This document shows, one piece after another, positions 12,317-23,599 of a stretch of DNA of 64,000 nucleotides (position 1 is its first letter; each line of letters begins with the position of its first letter). The stretch comes from Eucalyptus grandis. Its lineage: Eukaryota; Streptophyta; Magnoliopsida; Myrtales; Myrtaceae. Below the pieces are notes generated by a model. That model made no database searches. It had not been told where the DNA came from and saw only the letters and a program-made list of their open reading frames with translations. A program made the translations under genes and the position numbers. The stretch is taken from positions 39,600,112 through 39,664,111 of the forward strand of contig NC_052613.1 in NCBI RefSeq assembly GCF_016545825.1, read 5' to 3'.

Positions 12317-12890
12317 ATATTAAATTTAAATTCTCAAGACACTAGCAAAAATGATTGCAATTTTCTTTGTAAATTTTCTAAATTTTTTTAAATCTTTTAT
12401 TATTATTATTTTTACTTTACTTTTCTTTCGTTTCCTTTTTTTTCCTTTCCTTTTCCTTTTTTTCGCTTGTGGCTGGCTAATGAAAAAATAAAATAAAATA
12501 TAAAAGAATAAACAGAAGAAAAATCAGATTACTTATAAAATTGCAAATATCGTCTATTTAAGTGCCGGCCATGTCATGTAAATTAGTCGGTGTCTACATT
12601 AGTAAATTTTAAACAAAAAAGGCTAATGAAATATATTGCCAAGTCATCAAAAAAGTTGAGGACTAAAATGACTAGATTAAAATGTTTATGATTGAATTTA
12701 ACACCGTATAATATATTTAGAACTTGCTGGACAATTTTCCAGGTTATAATCGTTCAAACTATCGAGCGCTTCTCAACCCTTCCCCACATCACATTACTTG
12801 ATCGATGAATAAGTCACCGCGTATTACCTCCCGACCCGAAACATTCACGTTTCCACGAAAGAACCACGCTTCAATCCGAGCCTTTGCGCA
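12317..12890. other. Intergenic region upstream of the P450, with a degraded repeat
   Basis: 12330-12720 resembles a worn copy of the Mutator-like family (pyrimidine-rich block, then 'gccggccatgtcatgta' and 'aatgtttatgattgaat'). The last 170 bases before the TATA box look like single-copy promoter sequence. Confidence 0.4.
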
Positions 12891-12891
12891 C

Positions 12892-12899
12892 TATAAAAG
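12892..12899 (+). promoter_or_regulatory. TATA box of the CYP93B-type gene
   Basis: TATAAAAG lies 85 bases before the ATG at 12977. This would place the transcription start near 12920-12925 and leave a 5' leader of about 50 nt. Confidence 0.7.
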
Positions 12900-12976
12900 G
12901 ACTCCGGGGTCGGAGCTCACCGTAGAAGTCTTCTCTCAACTTAATATTTCCTTCGAATATCTCGTTTTAGAAAGGC

Positions 12977-15900
12977 ATGACGACATCCTTCGAGGCAACT
13001 TCCCCGTTCTATTTCATCGCCCCCGTCTTCGTCGCCACCGCCCTCCTCTTCATGATCGCCCTCAAGCGGAGGCCCAATCTCCCTCCCAGCCCCAAGGCAT
13101 TGCCGGTCCTCGGCCACCTCCACCTCCTCAGCCCCCTCATCCACCGCTCCTTCCGCGACTTCGCGGCCCGCCTCGGCCCGCTGTTCAGCCTCCGCCTCGG
13201 GTCGGTGCTGTGCGTCGTGGCCTCGACCCCCGACCTCGCGCGGGAGCTCCTCAAGACGCACGAGCTGACGTTCTCGGCACGCAAGCACAACGCGGCCATC
13301 GACCACCTGACCTACCAGTCGGCTTTCGCGTTCGCGCCTTACGGGCCGTACTGGAAGTTCATCAAGAAGCTGAGCCAGACCGAGCTCCTTGGGGCTCGCA
13401 CCCTCAACCAGTTCCTCCCCATCCGCACCAGCGAGCTCCAGCACTTCATCAGAGTCTTGCACGATAAATCTCTACGCCGCGAGAGCGTCAACGTCACGCA
13501 AGAGCTGGTGAAGTATGCGAACAACATCATCTCTCAGATGATGCTGAGCATTCGGAGCTCGGGCGTGGACAGCCAGGCCGACGAGGCGAGGACCCTCATA
13601 AGGGAGGTCACTCAGATCTTCGGCGAATTTAACGTGTCCGACTTCATCTGGTTTTGCAAGAACGTTGATTTCCAGGGCTATAAGAAGCGGTTTGAGGACA
13701 TTCACAGGAGGTATGATGATGGGGAAAAGTGCCAAAAAAATCTTAAACCTTTTGTTTTTGTACTGATTTAATCATAAACCTTTTCTTGGTGCCGATTTAG
13801 TCCTAAACATTTTTACATTGTGCCAATTTAGTCATTTCTGGCCAATTTTGGCCGGAATTTGTTGACTGAATGCCGGCCGGCTAGCGTGGCCTGATTGGTG
13901 CTAACGTGGACTACTTTTAATAATATTTTAATATTTTCTTTTTCTTTTTTTCTTCTCATCTTCTTCCTCCAGTTGGTCGCCAAACCTCGGCGACTGGCCA
14001 AATGTGACAGCCGGTGAGGTCGACCTCGACCTCGCCGGCCACCTCGCCAATGTCCGCGAGAGTGGCCTCGCGTTGGGCGGCAAGACTCACCCTTGCCGGA
14101 TCTGGCGAGGGTCGAGCCTCCCCCATGGCTGGCGAGGGCAAGCCTCGCCCGCCCAGCGCGGGGCTGCCCTCGAGGCCTGGGTGGCGAACCTGCCCTCGCC
14201 AGATCTGGCGAGGGTCGAGCCCGACGAGGGCAAGTCCTGCTCGCTCGGCGCGAGGAGGCGGCCGGATTCGGTCCTCGAGGTCTTACGGAACCGAGGCCTA
14301 TTGTCGTCCTCGTCCGACACATCGACGTTCGATGGCATGGAGGCGAGCTTCACGGCGCACGCCAATTAGGCCACGTCATCATACCTCTTGTGAATGTCCA
14401 CGTCAGTACCGATCAGGCCATGTCAGCCGGCCGACATCTAGTTAGCAAATTCCGGTCAAAAGGTTTATGACTAAATCGGCACAAAGACAAAAGGTTTAGG
14501 ACTTTTTTGGCACTTTTCCCTATGATGACGCACTATTCAACTTAAATTTATCATATCGACAAATACTCGTACATGCCTACACATGTATAATTTTGTACGT
14601 GTATCTTGCGATCGATGAGCAGATACGATGTGCTGTTGGAGAAGATCATGAGAGATAGGGAGGAGCTGAGAAGGAAGAAGAGGATGCAAAGAGCGGAGGA
14701 GGGAGGAAGGAAAGATGAAGTGAAGGATTTTCTGGACATGATGCTTGACATCTACGAGGATGAGAACTCGGAGATGAAGTTGACCAGAGAGCACATCAAG
14801 GCACTAGTTTTGGTAAGGGCAAACTCATTCCTTAATTAGCTCGTAATTAACTCTCTTGGACTTGAAAAGCCAAGAGTTAATTGAACTCCTCTTTCTTTCT
14901 TTTTTTTTTTAAATTACTAACACAATTATATGATGAGCTCATAAATAATTTTTACAAGTCAGTTCTCATGGGATATGATACTGCGGATGTTGAACTCGTG
15001 AAAAAGTCAACGCAATGTCTTTACATGACATACTAAGGCGATGTTTTTTAATTTATCAACTGTATTATATTTTAGGTTTTTCTTAGAATGCTCGATTAGA
15101 TGAGTGACATTGCGTCAGCATGCCCACTTCATGAGAAAAAATGTTTAGACTATCTTTACATAAAACTTATAGAATTATTGATGTCCTTTTCCCCATATTT
15201 CTCGAGCTTTGAGATGGAAGGAAGGCATCCTAGACGATTCAGTCTAGATAGTTTAGGGTTTTGGTCATAAAATGAGCAACAACATCAAGAGAAAACCTTA
15301 CTACAAATCTAAACTTAGGATGGCGAAAGTAAAGTAGTTTCAGGAAATGACTTTTTCTAGTGAGAAAGCGATGGCATGCGTCATTTGATGAGTCCCTAGG
15401 ACGTCCTTAGATATGCCGATAAGTAGCGAAGCTTCTTTTGCGTTTTGTGCTAACTTCGCATGTATTGCGGGGAGCATTTTGCGAAGCACGGAATGCATGT
15501 AGCATATTCAGAACCGGGTGTCCATCTTGATTTCATGCGTAGCTGAGTTTAATGCAACAGATGGAAGCCATTAGAGTGTTCTAGGAAAAACGAAACTAAT
15601 TAGAAAAATCATGTACTTGCTTGAACTATACGGTTTATCTATATGAAGAAATCATTTTGAAATAACAAAAAGTGAAATATTTTTGCAGCTTTAGAAAAAT
15701 TTTGAGATGTTTGACTTCAAAGAAAAATCACATTATATAGTTTCTAAACATCTATTCGAGACAAAGAATCATTTCAGCTGCTAATTTGGACTTGTAGCGT
15801 TAAGTCAACAGATAGAAAAAAAAATGTATTTGTATGAACATAAATTTTGGAAAAATAGAAATAGCACACAAAGATACAAATATAATTGTGAGGCAAATTA

Positions 15901-16817
15901 ACATTGCTCGATTTGATAAAGGGAATTATCAATAAAAATTATGTAGTAACCTTGTTTCATGCTTGACTTGACAGATAAATTGAGACTATCATCTGAACCA
16001 TATTAGATAGAGTTGCCTAGAATCTAAGTCATTTTCCTGGTATGACCCGTAAAAGAATAAAAAAGATGTCTAAAACATAGTCACTTATTAAAGTTTAGTC
16101 ACTTTTCTTCCCCTTTTTAGGAAGCACTATTTCATGAATTTTTTGCTCTCGTCCTAGGATATATTCACCGCTGGTACGGACACATCGGCCACCTCAGTTG
16201 AATGGGCACTGGCTGAGCTCATCAACAATCCGATGGTGCTCAAGAAAGCAAGGGAAGAAATAAGTTCTGTCGTGGGCGATCAAAGGTTAGTAAATGAATC
16301 CGACGTGAAATCGCTGCCGTACATCCAAGCCATCATAAAGGAGGCGCTCCGTCTCCACCCTCCGATTCCGATGGTCGCCCGGAAGTCGGTTCAAGAATGC
16401 CACATCAGAGGGTACGTCATCCCCAAAGACACCTTGCTGTTTGTGAACATTTGGGCCATAGCTAGAGACCCAAAGGTGTGGGCCAATCCCCTGCAGTTCA
16501 GCCCGGAGAGGTTTCTCGAGTCCGCCGATGGGAACGTGACGGGGGTCATCGATGTGAAGGGCCAGCATTTTGAGTTGTTGCCATTCGGGTCCGGTCGGAG
16601 GGGCTGTCCAGGGATTTCGCTCGCGATGCTGGAGTTGCCGACGGTGCTGGCCGCGATGATCCAGTGCTTCGATTGGAAGCCGTGCGATCAGGACGGAGGG
16701 GAAGTCAACGCAGTCAACATGGACGAACGCCCCGGATTGACCTGTCCTAGGGCGAATGAACTGTTTTGTGTGCCCGTGTCGCGTTTGGGCTCTCTACATT
16801 ACTTGGGCGGCAGCTAG
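12977..16817 (+). CDS. CYP93B: Cytochrome P450 of the CYP93B type, probable flavone synthase II (three exons)
   Basis: The exons are 12977-13710, 14623-14812 and 16158-16817, all with GT-AG junctions and matching phases (2, then 0). They give 527 residues, normal for the family. Visible features are an N-terminal membrane anchor (about 11-30), a proline hinge LPPSPKALP (35-43), the I-helix AGTDTS (313-318), the ExxR pair E370/R373, PERF (425-428) and the haem loop [11 protein letters not shown] (450-460) with ligand Cys458. The stretch AIDHLTY...[16 protein letters not shown] (108-132) is typical of CYP93B. These ER-bound enzymes act with P450 reductase on flavanones, making flavones or 2-hydroxyflavanones. 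Which product is formed cannot be told from sequence. A 0.8-kb transposon sits in intron 1 about 10 bases after the donor site. AATAAA follows at 16875-16880. The reading frame is intact; the effect of the insertion on splicing is unknown. Confidence 0.88.
13722..14520. mobile_element. Mutator-like TIR element in intron 1 of the P450 gene
   Basis: The inverted ends are GGGAAAAGTGCCAAAAAAAT and, at the right, TTTTTTGGCACTTTTCCC. They are flanked by TATGATGAT (13712-13720) and TATGATGAC (14521-14529), a 9-bp target duplication with one mismatch, as expected for Mutator-like elements. The GC-rich middle (13970-14350) has open frames on both strands built from GCCGGATCTGGCGAGG-like palindromic words; these are composition effects and do not encode a transposase. 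Removing the element leaves a normal intron of about 104 bases. Related copies are at 640, 23090, 24105, 28527 and 54165. Confidence 0.85.
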
Positions 16818-17479
16818 TAACCCAAGGGGTCAGCAATTGGGCCCAAAATGCCATAATTGGGCTTTCTTGAATCAAATAAATATAAGGTTGTCTATTTTCT
16901 TTTGATTTGAAGTAAAAACCGGACTTAGTTTCACATTTTCTCTAAATTCTTGGATTTTCATGTTGTAAATTAATCCCAGTTACCATGTTGAATGAATCAT
17001 TTCCAGCCTTTCTGAGATTGTAGAAGATAGAATGACAATGTCCTTCGAGAATCAACAGACCTTCCAATTGGAGTCCACGTCACTAAATATAAAGGACAAG
17101 AAATGCGAAACCATTAGAGAGAGAGAGAGACAAGAGAAATTTTAAGGAAATTAAATCAGAGAATTGAGAAACTTTAATTCTCTCAATCATATTTTAAACC
17201 TGTGGTCCGCCTAGGATTATCTTGGAGCACCCTCATATTGGCTATGCTACCTGTATGCATAAAACTATGTAAGAGTAGAATCTATGAACCTAGCATAAAA
17301 TCCAATCCCATCTTTCTTCTCTTATAGAGTTGAAAGCCATGCTCAAATGCTTGCTTTTTTTCTTTTTCTTTTTTTCCTTAAACCATTTGAGGTGAGTGGA
17401 ATGTGATATGTAGTCCTAGGTGAATAGGTCAATCTGCGCTATATCCACAAGGAACAGTGCAGGTTATAAAGGATGAATA
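16818..17479. other. 3' region between the P450 and its pseudogene
   Basis: It contains the probable polyadenylation signal AATAAA (16875-16880), a short (GA)n run near 17118-17131, and otherwise no recognisable feature. Confidence 0.4.
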
Positions 17480-17930
17480 TGCAAGTTTGGTAATGTATGA
17501 AGGCTTATATACCACAACCTGGTTCTCCTGAAACAGGCTTTGTGCTTGTGAACGTATGGGCCATGGCAAGAGGCCAATTCCCAAGGTGTGGGACAATCTC
17601 CTGGAGTTCGGCCCAGGGAGGTTTCTTTGGCTCATCGATGATGGGGATTCAGTGGGCCCAACAAGCCTTGAATGGGGCAGCACTTTCCGTTGTTGTCGTT
17701 CTGGTCTGGTTGGGGGTGCTACCCGCCAACCTAGAGTTGCCGGCAACGGCGGCGGCGGCGGCGCGGCTACAGTCAAGTGCTTCCACCGGAAGGTGTATGG
17801 TGGAGATGGACCGGAGTGGACGTGAGAGTGGTCAAGCTCGACATAGATGAACGGCTGGGATTGATTGCTCCTGGGCCCCTACTCAGGTTTAGCAACTGGG
17901 TCTCATCGCGGGCCCAATTCCTTTTAACGT
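17480..17930 (+). pseudogene. Decayed CYP93-type P450 C-terminal fragment
   Basis: Pieces of the last exon of the upstream P450 are recognisable in shifting frames. A VNVWAMAR stretch (near 17547) matches VNIWAIAR of the intact gene. PKVWDNLLEFGPGRFL (near 17580-17628) matches [17 protein letters not shown] garbled haem-loop region follows near 17685-17715, then LELP, a CF tract and LDIDERLGLIAPGP (17841-17881), which matches [14 protein letters not shown]. There are several frameshifts, the haem-binding motif is destroyed and a GGC-repeat has expanded. The piece lies 0.7 kb downstream of the intact gene in the same orientation, so it is probably the remains of a tandem duplicate. Confidence 0.75.
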
Positions 17931-19313
17931 ATTTACATTTCAAGTTGTCTGCTGCTCATTTGGAATTCGGTCCAAACTTTCCTAATTTTGATCTTAGTAT
18001 GTTTACAAGATATAGATCAACAGAGAGCCCGTTCCTCTCAACTAGTGGTATATAGAGCTGAGAATCACCATGAATTAGGGAAAGCTTCGAGCGATCTGGC
18101 TCTGTTTGTGGCATGGACGAGTGAATGCATTGAAAAAACTGGTTTTTTTTTTTTTTAACAGAAAAAAAAAAAACTGGTTTGCTTGTCCGTAGAAGCAAAG
18201 AGATAATAATAATTTATAAAAAGTTTTTTCCCTCTAGTGGTGAACCAATAATTGAGTAATTATTAGAGTATTAAATAATGCAAATCATAGTTTTTAGGAT
18301 TCTCTCCTGTCGTTGTCTCGAGACAAGACAATTCACATGATCAATATGCAAATTGACCCCTAATGTTATCCCCCAGTCCAAGACTCAACAGATATCACAA
18401 TCTTTACCTAAGAAGAGAAAATAGATGAGGAATAGCGGTAATAATTAATGTCGAGAAGGGATGAATTTGTGTTTCAATAGCACCGTGAATCTATTCAATT
18501 AACTTACATGTTATGTCAATAATATGGAATGGTCGTGGAAAGTTGAGATTGACTTAATCCCTCTTTACATATCAACCGGCATATGAAAAATCCTACTTAC
18601 TTCACTTAAATATAAAGTTTCATTATGTATTCTCTTTTCTAGTTCAATGGCTTAAAGTTTTAGGTTGAACTATTGAAGACGAGATGATGGGCTTGTATTA
18701 CGGCTTCATTTGCTTAACAAAAATAAATAATTTGAAATATACTTTCATTAAAATGATTGTTTGTGCTTAGAATAATTAGTTAATGGAAAATATTTTTATT
18801 ACTAACAATAATTTACATACAAACATTTTCATGAAGATGAAAATATTTTTCATTCATTTATTTTCGCAAGCAATAGAAGCGAATATTTTTCGGAAAAATA
18901 TTCATTTTTTGTGAGACAAAGCCTTAGTAAAAAGGTATTAAATTCTACAAAAATAGCCATTAGCCCTTTTATTTTTATGTTTTTCCTAAAAGCTTTGGTT
19001 GAATTATTGATGAATTCACATATCAATCACCTCGGAAAACTTCCTTAAATCCTCTTATCTATCTTTCTCTAACTACCAACTCTAGAGCAACTTTCATCCA
19101 GTCTTTAAATTAAAATACATTAAAGAAAGTTGTGGGTCTGTTTGCAATAATTTGTTTTATGATCACGAGTTTAAAGATGTGGGGCTTTCATTAGCCAAAG
19201 GATTCTCAACCTTACTCCTTTTTTCTAAAGGCGTTTATATCCCTTTTTTTTGAAGTTATTAATTCTTTGATTAGGTGAAACTAATTTTCTTTAAGTTTTT
19301 CCACATAAACAAT

Positions 19314-19351
<38 letters not shown>

Positions 19352-20279
19352 GGAACCTTATAGCAGATCATCGACATATGTCAACTTCTCCTCTGACATT
19401 CTTTATTTTAATCTTAATTTGCATTAGTAAATTTGCAATTTAACATCTAGAGAAGGGAGTCACTAAAGACAAGAGTCTTCAAAAGTTAGATGGAAAACCG
19501 GTACTATATGGATGCATTGCATCATGTTGATCAAGTCATGTAATACTTCCTTCCTTTCATAAAGCTGTTCAGACAAAAGGCATTCCTAAGCTTATCCTTT
19601 ATAGAACTTTAAATTGTACTTTGTCCACTTTATCTTTATGGTCTACTAATCTCTTGCACCTTCTATCTCCATTCTCTGGAAGCAATGATACAGAAATGAT
19701 GAATGCAAAACTAGAACATCGGTTGAATATAATCTTTCTCGCAAAACCTGTAGGCTGTTGTCCATCTTTGCTCACATATCTGCAATCATCAAGTAAAATC
19801 CCCTTAATTTATTTTTATTTAATGCATTGACAATGTGAAAAAATCCTTATTTATTTTTGTTCGGTTGGGCTTGCTATTCTCCAACTTGAAAGATCCGAGA
19901 GCCCACTGTTGACTCGGGGCCAGATGTTATGCACACGTGATCTGTTGGATGATCTTGAGCCCATCATGTTACTTCTAATTCAAAGGGCTGTCTTTTTTAT
20001 GCTACTAGCCCAAAGATCGATATTAACTTGGGATCGAATAAAAAAAGTGAGTGGGCAGTAATCAAATTCAACTTAAATTGAGATATGTATCCAGTAATCT
20101 CAATCCGTGTGGTGTACAAGAGTTGGATAATAATATAGAAGTCGTGAACATGGTGAAACTGTTTTTTTTATTTTTTTTCGTGTCTTAAGGCAAGTGATAG
20201 ATATGTTGCATGGTTACTTTAAATGAACTTATGATGTTACGAATAGTAAGATTGATTTATAGTATCGAGATATCATATG
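17931..20279. other. AT-rich intergenic region
   Basis: No coding region is supported. 18697-18920 looks like a small MITE (ends GGCTTCATTTGCTTAAC and GTGAGACAAAGCC). A long (CT)n microsatellite lies at 19314-19349. The remainder shows nothing recognisable. Confidence 0.4.
19314..19349. repeat. (CT)n microsatellite
   Basis: A run of about 18 CT units, likely length-variable. Confidence 0.95.
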
Positions 20280-21430
20280 GTGATGCAAACTTCTATTACG
20301 TTCCCAATATTTCCCATTTGTTAAATGCCCATTTGCTACTTTGACACATCGCTTTGACATATTAATTATATGAACTGGTCTTAATGTACATAGCGATAGC
20401 ATCACTCTAGTATTATGATCATCATTTGTTGACTAGTTACACGGTGTGAAGAATCGCAGAATAATCTTGCGTGGAATTCTAGACCTCCTTTTCTTTTCGC
20501 CTATTAGAGAAATTTCTTCTTGCTACTTCTTCTTCTTCTTTTTTGACGAGTTGTTGAATTGTCTTCTAATTATGCCATGCTATATCTATGTGGGAAAATT
20601 AGGAAAGTCAGACTTTTAGGCGGTATCGGTCCCAAACGCGTGATCACTTTCAATTACCGGCGGATGCTTCTGAGCCACTCGAAAATGAATCAGAGTGAAA
20701 GTGACGTGGAACGAAGACGCACTTTGGCTTTGCTTTGCTTGTCCGAATTTTCATTCTAACATCTCCTCTAACGTTGAAAGGTCCAACATGCGAGCAAACG
20801 GAAGAATCGGATCGTCTTCTAAGTTGTCATGCCTCAAGTGAACCCACTGAATTTGCATGCATCGGGAGGAACCTCGGGTGTCTTATGGTTGACTTGAATG
20901 CATGCATCTGCGCGGTGAGCATGTGTGGTCTTTTTCAAGCGAAGTCTAAATCGCATGCGGTCACACCAAAAGTAGCACCAATGACGCAGTGTGATCCCAT
21001 GCGTTAGAGCTTCCAGATGGGGCAATAGAGCGTGTTCATCTTGATCCGCGTAATCGTTGTCCAGATCAGTGTGCCCTCCCATCGATTGTCGGCCTTTTAT
21101 GTTTTCATGGTCTTTGTGCTTCGAGTTGATTTCGTGTGTGAAAGAGAGAGTTCACAGTCGGTTAGGTTCGACCTACGTAGATTCTGCCTTCGATCTGCCA
21201 TTTTCGGTTAGGTTGGGTTGGGACTTGGGATAATCAGAACTCCTTAATCCCAAGTTGGGCCTACAGAAGCTTCCCACCTACTGAGATCCAGACTTATAAG
21301 TGGTATCATTATTCTAAATCAGAGCATTTCTCTATTCATAATACTAAGTTCCGAGCAGTTGCCTAAGGAAATGCATCCCACCTTTCCAATAATATGTCAA
21401 TATCACCACAAAAGTGGATCAAATCACATT

Positions 21431-21799
21431 GGGGTGATACAAATAGACCATGAACTTTGCTAAATTTGTAATGTGGTCCATGAATTATGATTTGTTCAAT
21501 ATAGCCCATAAACTTTGATCCAATGTATAGTGCGGTCTCTAAACTATTAATTTATTCAATATGATCTATAAACTTTTCGTATCAATTCAACTTTAGGGAC
21601 AACACTAAACATTTTTATATAGTTCAGGGATTAGATTAAACATGTAAGAAAAATTCAGGGATCATATCGAATAAATTGAAAGTTTAGGGATCATATTGTA
21701 CATTGTGCTAAAGTTCAGAGAACACATTGAATGGATTAAAAGTCTAGGGACTATATTGTGCATTGGACCAAAGTTCATGGTCTATTTGTGTCATTTTCC
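21431..21799. mobile_element. Mutator-type MITE with matching empty site
   Basis: The ends are inverted copies containing ACAAATAGACCATGAACTTT. The element is flanked by an exact 9-bp duplication AATCACATT (21422-21430 and 21800-21808). Copy B of the duplication reads through near 25610 without it, so the insertion postdates the duplication. Confidence 0.88.
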
Positions 21800-21919
21800 A
21801 ATCACATTTTAACTAAATTAACCTATCATATTTGGGAAGAGATTATGATAATCCTATTTTAAAGGAATCTCTTTCTTCTCTTTTCCCCTCAAGATGGACA
21901 AAGAGAAACGAATAATTGC

Positions 21920-22400
21920 TCAAAACCCACTTGGATTTTGGCAGCACAAGTGCCCTCTAACTTTGAAAAGTCACAAATTATCCCCCTCTACATTAGCATC
22001 ATCACACTGTAGCTCCCGAACTTTTAAAAGTTACAATTACCCCTGAATTTTGATATTTGTTGTAGTCGCTAGTTTTACTATCTATATAGCCATTAAGTCT
22101 CACCTGACAATTAGACTTATTCATTTATTTTACCAAAATTATCTCTATTACTTGGTTAATGAAGCAACAAAAGAAAAAAAGAAGAGAGAGAGGTGGAATG
22201 ATTGATGAAGCTAAGAAAACCTAGTAGAGATTATTTTGGATCAAGAAAAATGAGTTAGATCATATTTAGGTGACGCCTATGCAGGTTGAGACAAAAATCA
22301 AAGTTCATGAATGCGTAATTTGTAACTTCACAAAGTTCGGGAGCAATCGTGCAATGTTGCCAAAGTTCAAGGGGTTCCAAGCAACCTATCCTAAAAAAAA
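21920..22400. mobile_element. TIR element shared by both duplication copies
   Basis: The left part reads 'gtgccctctaactttgaaaa' and the right part has its inverse around 'ttgccaaagttcaagg', with 'gcccccgaacttt'-like words inside. The equivalent element lies at about 25735-26215 in copy B, so it predates the duplication. Exact ends are not determined. Confidence 0.55.
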
Positions 22401-22485
22401 AAAAAAAAAAACCAACAATAAAGCAATTGAGATATGATCAAATGGGGAGAAAAAGAGCAAAGCACCAAATATAGAAGTCAATGTA

Positions 22486-22575
22486 AGCGTGAGATGATTC
22501 AGCAACAAGGCCATGGCCGGTGGATTTGCTAGCGTGAGATAATTCAGCAACAAAGCCGTGGCCGGTGGATTTGCC
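22486..22575. repeat. 45-bp direct tandem duplication
   Basis: The unit starting AGCGTGAGATGATTCAGCAA occurs at 22486-22530 and 22531-22575 with four or so differences. Copy B carries only one equivalent unit, so the change is specific to copy A. On the minus strand it falls within a 61-codon frame starting at 22623. Confidence 0.85.
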
Positions 22576-23089
22576 CCCCAGTTGCTGGCGGATCAAAACG
22601 TAGGTGTCCAATATAACCGACATAGACTAGAGTTCTCTATTTTGGATTAAAAAAACGGAGACCATTTCATCCTCTATATATTCTCGAAGGTTGGACGGTA
22701 CTCCCCATCCTAGTGCTCACGGAACTTACCGAAAAAAATACCCTAGAGAACATCCCGTGTGGAACCCATTGAATTAATTGCTCCATTGCACAAGAAGAAC
22801 AAGACTCTACTAGGTAACGATCACACGTCACATAGTACAAACTATAGTAACATTCCAACCCTGTATTTTTATGGAAAACTACAAAAACATCCATGTACTG
22901 AACCTAGCATCACATGTTCACATTTTATTTTTATTTTATTTTAAATTTGCGTGAATATAAATCAAACATGAGCGGCAAACGCAATTGCACAATGTTTAAA
23001 AGTATACAAATAGGTTGCGTACGAGTATTTTTTTTCATCTAACGGCAATAGTCTTGCTAATTCCATATTTCAAGCCCATCATAAATATC

Positions 23090-23480
23090 AGCCTTTAATT
23101 AGTGGTTGTTGAAAACATCATAAACCTATTAAAACATTTTGTCAATTCATTCATAAATCTTTTAATTATGTTAATTGAGTACTAATAATTTTTATATTTT
23201 GTCAATTAAATCCATTCGATCAATTTTGATCAAAAATCACCGACGTAGATGTCGGCAATCTCACATGGCACGACCAACATTGATGTGAACAATTTTTAAT
23301 AATATTTTAATATTTTTTGGATTTATTTATTTGTTTTATTTTATTATTTCCAGTTCTCTTATTTTCTTTTCTCTATATTTTTCTCAACCCTAGCTGGCCA
23401 CAGGAGAGGGCCTCTACGCCTAGCTCTAACACCCTCACCTATTGCCTAGCGAGGCGGACCATTGCCGGCCAGAGTTGTTA
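23090..23480. mobile_element. Truncated Mutator-like family copy
   Basis: It has the left half of the family seen at 24105-24813 ('cataaacctattaaaac', 'tgatgtgaacaatttttaat', then a pyrimidine-rich block) and stops near 23480 without a right terminus. It lies at the junction between duplication copies A and B. Confidence 0.55.
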
Positions 23481-23599
23481 TTAAAAATAAAAAAATACAA
23501 ACTGAGCGAAACATTCATTTCGCTTCTTTTACTAATTTATGTTTTACAATCGTTCTTTTAATCAATTCACGAAAGAATTGAACACTTTTAATTTAGATA

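Larger units (their letters stand above)
20280..22990. repeat. Tandem segmental duplication, copy A
   Basis: The segment aligns with 23600-26740 through many shared blocks. Examples are 'cccatttg(t/c)taaatg', 'gaacctcgg' after 'gcatgcatcgg', 'ggataat(c/t)agaactcctta', 'cccacctttccaataatat' and 'aggttggacggtac'. The copies have diverged strongly, and neither keeps a shared reading frame longer than a short N-terminal stub. Copy A has a 369-bp element (21431-21799) absent from B; B has a 709-bp element (24105-24813) absent from A. Confidence 0.8.

Noticed and set aside
12941..13462. Minus-strand and alternative plus-strand frames over P450 exon 1
   Set aside because: Shadows caused by the high GC content of the exon; the residue composition is Arg/Pro/Glu-biased.
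12977..13771. P450 read as a 264-residue truncated gene ending in a stop after exon 1
   Set aside because: The stop lies in a transposon within intron 1. Correct donor and acceptor sites and phases join 13710 to 14623 and 14812 to 16158, giving a full 527-residue P450.
14004..14470. Multiple overlapping frames in the intron transposon
   Set aside because: The same palindromic GC-rich words are open in several frames; no transposase catalytic motif is visible.
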